Below, piece by piece: positions 33,400-42,378 of a DNA stretch of 64,000 nucleotides. Made by a program: the position numbers and the translations under genes. Every line of letters begins with the position of its first letter. Within the stretch, counting starts at the first letter, position 1. Under the pieces are notes generated by a model. The model was not told the origin of the DNA, did no database searches, and saw only the letters and a list, made by a program, of their open reading frames with translations. This stretch comes from Micropterix aruncella (Eukaryota; Arthropoda; Insecta; Lepidoptera; Micropterigidae): assembly GCA_944548615.1 (NCBI GenBank), contig OX155971.1, forward strand, positions 24,960,877 to 25,024,876. Direction: 5' to 3'.

Positions 33400-33740
33400 C
33401 TAAAGTTCTTTCTGTGTCCATGGTGCAAGACTCTGGAACGATCTCCCAGCAAATATACGAAACTCGCCTTCTTTACCATCGTTTAAGACTCACAAGGATT
33501 ACTACCTTTCTAAGAAGTAACCAGTTCTTCCCTTTCTCTCCTGTTCCTCCCCCAATTTCCTCTCCTCGGGCACTATTAGTCTTAAATTCTTCCACTTGTC
33601 TGTATGTTATGTAATAATCTTTATTTTCACAATGCGCGCATGTACCACTATGTTTAGGTTAGCTGTAAGACATTGCCATGTGGCAATAAGCTCGCCTTTT
33701 TTGTATACTTTTTAAGTGCAAATAAAGAGTTTATTATTAT
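33400..33740 (+). mobile_element. 5'-truncated LINE 3' end
   Basis: Frames read VHGARLWNDLPANIRNSP, then SLPSFKTHKDYYLSK-like tail and stop. The 3' UTR matches the minus-strand copy at 37640-38160 closely (cagttcttccctttctctcc; atgttatgtaataatcttta), then the hairpin 'acattgccatgtggcaataa' (about 33670), AATAAA and (TTATTA)n at 33721-33745. Confidence 0.85.
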
Positions 33741-34359
33741 TATTATTAACTCGCAACTTTCCTGCACTAAATAACAGTCCACTTTTATTTATTTATTTAT
33801 TTCCCAAAACATAATTAACCTTACAGATGATTCCAAATCGTTAATTATTTTTCTAGGCTTTTATTCTAGGTTATAATTATTATTCTACTATAGACTATTA
33901 TGATAATTCTACTGTTAATAATATAATTATTACTCTACTCCATTACTATTACTATCATTATTATTCTATTATATAGATTATTATTCTAGACTATAGCAAA
34001 CGAGACAGAGGAATCTGTTAGAGCGCAATATTAAACGATTATACTTACATACATTTAATGTTTATCTAACCTTTCTTATTATAGTAGTTACTACTTTTTA
34101 ACAATTTTAATACTACATACTACATATTTATCTAATTACTTGATTGCTAAGAAATGGAATTACCGTACTTTACAGTTGTGCTAAGTTCACCGTCCAAATA
34201 TCCAATTCTGGCTCAGTCGAACATAGTGCATTTAGGGTACGAAGCGTCCGCCCCTCCCTACAGCGCCTTTAGTCGGTGCAAGCTTAGTTAAAATCCGTTA
34301 GTTTAGCAAAAAAAGTTAGTTTAGCAAGTGTAAAATCTGCTCGCGGACACCCGGTATAT
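33741..34359. other. no gene seen
   Basis: (TTTA)n tract at about 33790-33810, then a long AT-only stretch made of ATTATTCTA-like words (33830-34150), then mixed DNA. Confidence 0.4.
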
Positions 34360-34925
34360 ATTTTGACCCCCCCCCCCTCCCCCCCCCCCCCCACGAGACG
34401 AATACGACCATTTCCAGACTAAATTCTGACTGTGAGTCTGTGTGTGTGTCCTATGTGTGGGTGTGTATTACTACACGATAGCGCCGAAACGCTAGTAGGC
34501 ATCACTTAGTCATGGCAAGAGTTGAACACATTGAGGTTCAAATTGGACCAACAGAGGGTGCGCTAGTCATACTATATTCTTGAAATATTGAAGATAGAGA
34601 TTTGAAATTCGATACACAGATGCCTTGTTGGACCGAAATCACACTTTGGGTGGATTGGTTGAATTTTTGGTTCTAATATGTCTATAAAAGCTGCACTATT
34701 AAGCCATACAAGCTGTACTAATAATATTTAAATTCTGCTATGCCTTTAATCAAATATTAACGTTGAGCCGCCGGGGGCGGGGGGGGGGGGATGAACCCGA
34801 ATGTAAACGGGTGCATCCCCCCCCCCCGGCCGAGGAGGCGCTGGTCGATTTTATTTGTGAAACTTATATTCAGATGAAATCAATCCCTGCTACTTGCCGG
34901 GAAAGTCTTGGTGACACAACCTTTT
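34360..34925. repeat. C-run/G-run repeat, copy 1 of 3
   Basis: C-run with one T (34367-34392), 'acgagacgaatacgacc', GT-rich tract (34432-34468), 'acgatagcgccgaaacgc', 'catggcaagagttgaac', a G-run/C-run hairpin (34772-34832) and 'cttgccgggaaagtcttggt' near the end. The same order recurs at 52875-53400 and in part at 63270-64000. Confidence 0.65.
34772..34835. repeat. G-run/C-run hairpin
   Basis: A long G-run and 'gatgaacccg' on the left pair with 'cgggtgcatc' and a long C-run on the right around a short 'aatgtaaa' loop. A strong potential cruciform or quadruplex, and a place where sequencing errors in run length are likely. Confidence 0.7.
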
Positions 34926-35023
34926 TATTTCAAGTATGAAGGCAATTTCTCTAGGTTGAGGGAAAATTTTTACTTTCTCATCTATGTAGGTACAAATATG
35001 TTTCTTTAGAATCATATGTTTCT

Positions 35024-35466
35024 TTAGCAAAGGGGCAACTTGGGTTGTCGACTACAGCGGGCAAGCCCGTCACCTCAGGAAGTTTTAACGATTAGTCGTT
35101 CTATCTCCCTGGATTGAGCGTAGAAGACTTGGGGACAAAACAGTCCACCATCTAGCTACGTCACAAGCCCGTAAGAGACCAACGCCTTAACCGCGAGATG
35201 AATGTTACCTGGCGGGCCGACACTCACGCCTTACTTCCAATTGTGACCAGATTACTCCGGTCTCTCGATTGGTTACGAGTTCGAGGTCGCTTGCGCGGTC
35301 CTCTCCCTTACGAATCGGTGAAACGGTGTATACCGAAACTATCGCACCACAGCGTCCTTTGCCCGGTTGTTCACCCAGGATCGGATAGCCGATGGTCGTT
35401 TCAAGAGCAGTCGCCGTAAGGTCCGCAACCACCCCCGCTCTATAGGAAACAGTTAGCAAAGGGGCA
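35024..35466 (-). mobile_element. SINE-like family, 5'-truncated copy with 14-bp TSD
   Basis: TTAGCAAAGGGGCA at 35024-35037 and 35453-35466. In sense direction (minus strand) the 415-bp element begins in the middle at 'ctgtttcctatagagcgggg' and ends normally at 'gtcgacaacccaagtt'. Close to the copy at 32210-32900 in sequence, so probably young. Confidence 0.92.
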
Positions 35467-35562
35467 GGATAATTTCTTCCAATTAGATATTTTATTTCAT
35501 AAAAAAAGGTATTTGTCTACATTTTTTATATTATAGATTAAACGGTGTCCGCGAATGAATAT

Positions 35563-36690
35563 TTAACCCTTCGAGTAGCGGCATAATTTCATGGCAGACC
35601 GCGGCTTCGAAACCTCAGAGATCATTTAAAATCTCCCTTCCTTTGAGTTTGTGTAGGTTTTTGTTTATTTTGGTGTGGCACATTCTGCGCCCACAAAAAG
35701 ATAAATATAGGTTTTTATGTATCTTTCAATACTTATTCAGCAATTGTCAATATATTTAAAGGTTGAGTTAACCCTTCGCGTAGCAGCATAATTTCATGGC
35801 AGACAGCGGCAATTTATTGGAATTTCTTGCGAAATCGCCGCGCTCGACAAAAAGTACTAAAACTATGGAACTACTATAGCAATCATAAAAAGAATAACTG
35901 TGCAATGATCGCATTAAAATTTCGTATATAGAAAATTAAAATCTCATTTTGTAAATCAATTAGATAATTGGGAATAAATATAAGAAATTCGAAAAAGTGA
36001 AAAAACTCAGCTATCAGTTTTTTCATTAAAACTGTCACAAAAAACTTGTACTTGTCTTACGGAAAAATACGGAACCCTATTTAGAAATCTTAAATACTAT
36101 CGTGATCTTTCTTAGATTTCTATCAAAGGTAATATTTCGTTTTGCTTATTTATATACAAAAATATTTAGATAATAATAAAAATAAATATTCATAAAAACT
36201 CATAAAAACCAAAAAAAAAATTGATGATGATGAAATTCGAAAAAGTGATTAAAACTCGGCATTTCTAACTTGTACTTGTCTAACGGAAAAATACGGAACC
36301 CTGTTTAGAAATCGTAAATACTATCGTGACCTTTAGTAGATTCTCTATCAAAGGTAATATTTTGTTTTGCTTATTTACATACAAAAATATTTAGATATTA
36401 GCTCATAAAAACCAATAAAAAATTTGTTGATTTCGAGAAAAAAAATGATGATGTTTGACAATGGAATTTTACCAGAACTATCCGCGAAATGACGCGCGAA
36501 ATTATTCTAGCGGCCGTCTATGTATCTATGGTAATAATGAGATATTTGGTAGGGATTTTAGAATGCGTTCGAATTAGAAAATAATATTACTGTGCGCTCC
36601 GGGAGCAAGCCGCCAATATTGGTCGTTACGTAGTCAACGGTGTTCTAATGTGCAAACAAATTTGGTCGTTACGTAGCCGAAGGGTATGGA
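35563..36690 (+). mobile_element. MITE-like repeat (CCCTTCG ends), duplicated start and internal duplication
   Basis: Starts TTAACCCTTCGAGTAGCGGC at 35563. After 40 bp it is interrupted by the 27195-type repeat (35607-35768), then restarts with TTAACCCTTCGCGTAGCAGC at 35768. The body matches 56507-57172. A block of about 220 bp with 'cttgtacttgtcttacggaa' and 'aaaggtaatatttcgttttgc' is present twice here (36044 and 36263) but once at 56760. It ends 'ggtcgttacgtagccgaagggt' near 36690, an imperfect inverted copy of the start. No ORF. Confidence 0.7.
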
Positions 36691-36694
36691 ATTG

Positions 36695-37235
36695 ATATTT
36701 GATAACCGTAAATGTGGCATTAATATCATCGTTAGCTGAACATACATAAATAATAAAAAAACTGCCATTACATTATTATCATGCAATAATTCACCCTCGA
36801 ACAATGCACCCTATGAGATATAACGTGAAAATGGCCCAGCGCCATATTAATGTGGAAAATAAACAATTTCTGTGAGAGAGGGTACTCGTATGGTGCGATA
36901 TATGAATTTGCATGGCAATCGGATCGCGGGCGGGCCATAAATCTTACTTTGTATTTTCTAAGGGCCTCCGCGCGGGCGGTTCGGTCCCGCGTAAATATTT
37001 ATTGGGGCACCCGGTATTATCGACTATCAAAGAGAATCCATACCCAGGACGCACTACTGCCGCTGGACGACCCTACGCCAATAGCTCTACAGGATGACCT
37101 ATAAAATTAGAATGTGTCCCGTATTCCGCAGTGTAATATTTCAAGCGCTTCTTGCATTCTACATATCTAGAGATGACCATGCATGAACTGAAAACAATCG
37201 TAACACAAGAATATCCGCGAGTATCAATTATATAA
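36695..37235. other. no gene seen
   Basis: A 84-codon frame at 36850-37104 has no recognisable domain. Otherwise mixed non-coding DNA. Confidence 0.35.
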
Positions 37236-37357
37236 TTCCGTCAGTCAGGACAACATTTGCCCAGACACATATATTCCACATAGCCCCAAAATTATATAAT
37301 TCCCTAAGTGAAGACATGCAAAATTATTCTAACATAAAAATATTTAAAGCAAACCTT
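37236..37357 (+). mobile_element. short LINE polymerase-tail remnant
   Basis: One frame gives QTHIFHIAPKLYNSLSEDMQ, then IKIFKANL, the kind of C-terminal tail seen in other LINE copies here. It stops exactly at the TTAACCC start of the next repeat, which appears to have inserted into it. Confidence 0.5.
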
Positions 37358-37545
37358 AACCCTTTAATTTGTAAAGTAAAAACTCGCCCGTACCGTTTCG
37401 AACGTGAAACCGTCGAGCGTGAAATCGGCGTGAATCGACGGTCTTGAGAAAAACGTCCATAAGTTATAAATCACTATACGGATCATAAAACGAAGAACTG
37501 TAAAATGATCGCATTGAATATGATTTTTTTTAACTGTCCGTTAAA
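37358..37545 (+). mobile_element. MITE-like repeat starting TTAACCCTTTAATTTG
   Basis: Closely related to 8773-8960: 'gtaaagtaaaaactcgcccg', 'atcgacggtcttgagaaaaa', 'cgtccataagttataaatca', 'gaactgtaaaatgatcgcat'. The match fades after about 37530. Confidence 0.6.
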
Positions 37546-37639
37546 CATTTTGCCGTAGGTAGGCGATCGTCCCGAGCGGGTCGTTAGACATTAGAGGGGT
37601 AGATGGCTACTTTAAGAAGGGATATGTAAAATCTGATGA

Positions 37640-38180
37640 ACTTCATTCGCATTGTGAAAATAAAGATTATTACATAACATACAGACAAGTGGAAGAATTT
37701 AAGACTAATAATGCCCGAGGAGAAGAAATTGGGAGAGGAACAGGAGAGAAAGGGAAGAACTGGTTACTTCTTAGAAAGGTAGTAATCCTTAAGGTGAGTC
37801 TTAAACGATGGTAAAGAAGGCGAGTTTCGTATATTTGCTGGGAGATCGTTCCAGAGTCTTGCACCATGGACACAGAAAGAATAGGAATAGAAATCACTAT
37901 TATGACTCGGAATTTTTAATAAACTGTCAGAGGCTGACCGAAGTACGAGACCGTGGGAACTTAGTGGTTCAAAAAGCTCCTGGAGATAGGATGGTGTTAA
38001 TTGGGTGAGGACACGATATAGGAGAGCCAGTATATGAACATTTCTTCTTTGGCGTATTGGCAACCACTTTAACTGTGCCCTATAGTCGGACACGTGATCA
38101 TACTTACGTAGACCGAAGATGAATCGTATGCATACATTTTGCAAACGTTCAAGTTTGTTGAGCAGTTCCTCTGATAAATC
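37640..38180 (-). mobile_element. LINE polymerase tail and partial 3' UTR
   Basis: An open minus frame (to about 38144) encodes LQNVCIRFIFGLRKYDHVSD, YRAQLKWLPIRQRRNVHILA, ELFEPLSSHGLVLRSASDSL, FYSYSFCVHGARLWNDLPAN and SLPSFKTHLKDYYLSKK, then stop. The upstream part (EAYLDLSEELLNKLE) continues to about 38190. The 3' UTR stops before the hairpin seen at 33660-33740, so this copy is also clipped at its 3' side or joined to other DNA near 37640. Confidence 0.85.
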
Positions 38181-38429
38181 GAGATAAGCCTCATCGCCTA
38201 GTTAGATGTGCTATTGGCAGGAAAGGTCATGTAAGATGTGTTAAACCTCCCTATATTAATTATTAAATAATGTATATAATTATTATAAGAAGCAACCGCT
38301 ACATGATCAATGAACTGTATACCTAATCATAAGTATCTCAATAAATAAATTAAAAAAAAAAATATTTTAAAAACGCTTAAATCTGAATATAAAACTACTA
38401 GCTGTTTCTACTAGCTAAAGGCACACCAC

Positions 38430-38606
38430 CACCGGGAAAGGTACCTCGCCGTAAGGCGTTGGTCCCTAACGGGTTGCTGGTGAACTAGACAGTAGATTGT
38501 CTTATCCCCAAGTCTTCTACGCTCATCCCACGGCTGAAAGAACGATCTATATCGTTATACCAGCCTGGGGTGACGGATTCGCGCGTTGTAGTCGACACCG
38601 CCCTCC
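38430..38606 (+). mobile_element. SINE-like family, subfamily B, 3' part
   Basis: 'ctcgccgtaaggcgttggtc', 'agtcttctacgctcatccca', 'ctgaaagaacgatctatatc', 'gttataccagcctggggtga' and the end 'gttgtagtcgacaccgcc'. The 'ctgaaagaacga' and 'ttataccagc' words separate this subfamily (also 41375-41670 and 55964-56189) from the main one, which has 'agatagaacgactaa' and 'ttaaaacttcc'. Confidence 0.8.
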
Positions 38607-38854
38607 TGTGCGGCGGTCTTCCGAAGAACTCATACGACAATATTTCAGCTTGCTCTCGTAAGTTACGAGTCTTCAGTGCTCGAGGTAGTCCAGGTATCTA
38701 AATTTTTAGTGCTTTAGTGGCAGAGTACTTGTGTGTGATAAGAATTACGTGTAATTTAGATTAGAATGAATTAAACGCAAACATGACGTCATACATACCG
38801 CATGCAATTGGTTTAATCAGAGCAATCTCTTTCTCAATTGAAAAAAAACCACCG

Positions 38855-39530
38855 GCATGCATTTCTCCACTAAAATCAGAAGGTCGATTGATTCGCCCAC
38901 CCTATTAGTTCAAAACGACCAAATAAGTTTAAGCAAGAATTTCAAATTTCTTGGTCTTGTGATTGACAATAAATTAAACTGGAAGTCAGTAGTAGCATCT
39001 CGTCTGCGATATAAGCTGTGCGCAAAATTAAATACTTAGCTGGAGAATCTGCATCCCTGTCAGCATATCATGCCTGCTTCAATTCGAAAATGGCCTACGG
39101 TATACTTCTATGGGGAAACTCCTCTGATAGCTCTTGAATATTTATACTCCAAAAGCAGGCAGTAAGAGCCCTCGCGGAACTAGCGCGAAATACTCACTGC
39201 GTTCCGTACTTTAAAAAATATAAAATATTAACTATGGTAGCTGAATACATTCTTCGGTGCCTAATTTATGCGAGAATCAACGTCACAAAACGAGAACTAA
39301 ATGGTGATCACCACACCCATGACACTAGCCACCGGTTAAATATTGCCCTTCCCAGAGTGCATCTAATGCAAACACAAAAATAATTTAATTACGTTAGTTT
39401 AGCTTCTGCCTCCATCTCCAAACTAGACTGGAGTTTAAATTATTCGAGAGTTTTATAAAAAGAAGATTGGCATCCACACATGCTTTCTATAAGTTGGACG
39501 AGTTCTACAGCTGTGCTGAATCGTTTGTAG
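38855..39530 (+). mobile_element. decayed LINE polymerase tail (Jockey/BS type)
   Basis: Reads KNFKFLGLVIDNKLNWKSVV, then with frame changes SLSAYHACFNSKMAYGILLW, IFILQKQAVRALAELARNTH, CVPYFKKYKILTMVAEYILR and CLIYARINVTKRE. This is the thumb and tail region of Jockey-like polymerases. At least three frameshifts or stops. An AT-rich region that may be its 3' UTR follows. Confidence 0.75.
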
Positions 39531-39539
39531 TCTAAATAT

Positions 39540-41135
39540 TATTTGTATATTAGATTTAAACAGTTTAGGATATGAAATGTTATTTTACAATATTGATAGT
39601 TTTTTTAATATAGGTACGCTTCAGGCGTTTTAGTTGTTAAATTTACTATTGAAACGTAATTATTTCCAAATTATGTTGGAATTTAATTTAGTGGATCATT
39701 TAACATTTCTTTTTAGATTTTTTTGTTTTATTAGGTTTTTAAATATTTTTTTTAATGCGATTATTTTTATTTTATTTTGTTATATCTTTTAATTTGACAC
39801 TATTGCCACTATTTCTTTTTCTACTATGGTTTACCATTTTGAAATTTAACTAATATGTAATTTATCTAATATGTATTTTTTTGACGATGTCACCAGATTA
39901 GGTATTGTAACGGACCTTAAGTCCACTACATACGATCAACAAATGCATCGATTTCCAGTGAAATCCACTGACACAATTCAGCTATTATTTTGACTCGTGC
40001 AGCTATGTATCAACACGATGAAACAATACTTTTACTCAGAATATTTCAAATTGCATCATTGCACGGCCTATATAAACCGGCCAAAAAGGAACCAAATTAT
40101 CATTCCCCGATTGATCACCTTCCCCCAAGGTTGCGACGGCATTCGGCACTCTCTCTCACGAGTTAGGACAACGAAACCGGCTCCTTGGTTTCCTTTCCTC
40201 ATTCTTCCTGAGTCTCGAAGCATCAGTCTGTAATCCCACAGACTAGAGCCGTGCCCAGTACAAGATACTAGGAGCTCATATACCACCCTCATCCACTTTC
40301 CTACATAACCTCCGTCGCGCAACCCTCGCGTCTCGATAAAGTAATCCGGGAACTCGTTAATTCGGCAAGCGTTATAACTGGCAATATTCAATCGATTCAA
40401 TCAATAAACATCTTCTGCTTCATCAAAACCGCCTTCAAATACGGAGATAATTCGCAAGTTGACACCACCACCTCACATCGAATAATTTGGAGTCTTGTGA
40501 GGGGTGGTCCCTCACAGTATCTATCTATGCTTGTTATAGATACTTAGTCTTTTTTGAAAAATAAATATGACCATGATTATGATTATGATTACATAATTAT
40601 GTAGGAGTGAATAGGGAAGGGTAGGGGTTGTCGCGGCGTAGGTATTTTCGCATCCGAGACGTATCGATCGACTACGTCTGCAACAAAGTGAGAAGATTCC
40701 CACATTCTGCAACAAACACCGCCACGAACATCGCCAGTTTGAAACCGGACTCGACAAACAGTCCCTCCCCGTCCCCCTCCCCCCCGCCTACATAACTGTA
40801 CTTATCGAATGTGGGAGCGAGCGTTCGCCCGGTTGAGTTGTCCGTCCAACTCTCTCGCGCGGGGATTGTTCGCGAACAATGGCCCTTTGTAAACCGGATA
40901 CGACATTTCAAATTGATACGCCGCAGCCCGTCTTGTTTTCAGACCGAGCTCAAATTTCGAAATGACAATGATATCTCCATATCTCCCTCTCTCTCTGAAA
41001 CGAACGCGCGGTTAGTACTAAATGAGAGGGCGCGCAATAAACAGTAAGAAAGCTCACTTCTATTTTTTTATAATTGTGAGGCTTGTGAAGCTGTAACGGT
41101 ATAACCTAGTGTGGCGATGCTACGTGCAAAGACAA
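39540..41135. other. no gene seen
   Basis: T-rich (39540-39900), then mixed DNA. The minus frame 40068-40400 (110 codons) and the frames around 40521-41047 have no recognised domain. (ATGATT)n at about 40570-40590 could be a retroposon tail. Confidence 0.4.
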
Positions 41136-41138
41136 ACG

Positions 41139-41360
41139 CACCAAACTAACGACAGAAAAACAAAATCCAGTAATCATTGTAAAAGAGAATAGCATTTCAA
41201 TCCACCCTTCAATCTCTACAATAACTCTAAATCATATACCAATGGAAAGGTGACTTTATGTAGGACATTTATTATTAAAACGACTCATCTCAATTATAAG
41301 CAGTTTTGGAGTTGTACCCTTTTAAATATGACTAATTACATAATATAAACACCCCAATAA
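41139..41360 (+). repeat. non-tandem duplicated segment, second copy 42060-42262
   Basis: 'aaactaacgacaga', 'gtaaaagagaatagcattt', 'aaaacgactcatctcaatta' and 'ctaattac' appear in the same order at 42063-42250. The copies differ by many substitutions and small indels. The second copy is the target of the full-length LINE at 42276-47286. Confidence 0.75.
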
Positions 41361-41374
41361 ACTAGCTACAGTAA

Positions 41375-41670
41375 GGCGGTGTCGACTACAGCGGCCGAAC
41401 TCGTCACTCCAGGCTAGTATAACGATTTGTGATCGTTCTTTCAGCCCTGGGATGAACGTAGAAGATTTAGAGACCAAACAATCTACCGTCTAGCTCTGCC
41501 AACAAGCCCGTTACAGGCCAACGCCTTACGGTGAGGCACGGGAAAGGTAACCAACGGGCAGCCTTGCCCCCTAACTACCAGTTTTGGTAGGATATCTCCA
41601 TCTAGAGTTAACCTTCAGTATAACTCCGTCCTCCCGACTGGTTACCTACAGGTCTGATTACGCAGCCTCA
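41375..41670 (-). mobile_element. SINE-like family, subfamily B
   Basis: On the minus strand it ends '...gtagtcgacaccgcc' (at 41375) and carries 'agaacgatcacaaatcgtta', 'accagcctggagtgacgag', 'gtaaggcgttggcctgtaac' and 'gagatatcctaccaaaact'. It extends about 90 bp further upstream than the copy at 55964. Confidence 0.75.
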
Positions 41671-41674
41671 CCTG

Positions 41675-41960
41675 CTGTATTACTGCGGTTTGTTTGTTTA
41701 TACACTTTATTAAGAAAATGTCACAATGGGCGGATTTATTGTCATATGACAATCTCTTACAACCAACCGTACTATGACGTGTTATATGAATGTGTGCGTG
41801 TAACATGTCTGTAAGTGTGTGTCTTGTTATTGCATTCGATAGACAGAATTGAGCGGTAATTCTGTTTAAATTTATCGCGGACCCATGCGTCCTTTTCCCG
41901 TAGTGTAACATGGGATTGGGTCGCTCAAGGTCATTACAAGAGGCAAACGATACGGCCATC
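41675..41960 (-). mobile_element. LINE 3'-UTR end
   Basis: On the minus strand: 'ggttgtaagagattgtcata', 'tgacaataaatccgcccat' and 'ttaataaagtgtataaacaa', the hairpin plus AATAAA end seen in the window's LINE families. Confidence 0.65.
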
Positions 41961-42059
41961 CAGGCCGCATATAATTGGAGAGATACATCCTAAAAAGGTT
42001 TTTTGGAGAGATACATCCTAAAGAGTGGCATGACAGCAGGTCAACATCCACCCTCGCTG

Positions 42060-42262
42060 CTTCGGACCCCCAAACTAACGACAGACAAACAATAATTAGT
42101 AGACGTTGTAAAAGAGAATAGCATTTTGGGCCTACCCTGTGCCAATAGAAAGCGGTCTTTACTTAGAACAATTTTATTATTATTAAAACGACTCATCTCA
42201 ATTATGAGACGTTTCGGAGTTATAACCTCTTCATTATATCTAATTACCTGATATCCAATGCT
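42060..42262 (+). repeat. second copy of the 41139-41360 duplicated segment
   Basis: See 41139. This copy ends next to the 13-bp target duplication of the LINE (42263-42275). The two copies are about 920 bp apart in the same orientation. Confidence 0.7.
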
Positions 42263-42378
42263 TGTTTTGTTTGTAGTAGTAGTAGTAGTAGTAGTAGTTG
42301 GAGTGGGGGGCATGTTTCCAGCCCTTGATGTCACCTAGATCTGTAAGGTCTTTTGTAACTACCCACTGTGTGGTTAGG

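Noticed and set aside
40068..40400. 110-codon minus-strand open frame
   Set aside because: Translation matches no family I know and lies in otherwise unremarkable DNA; treated as chance.
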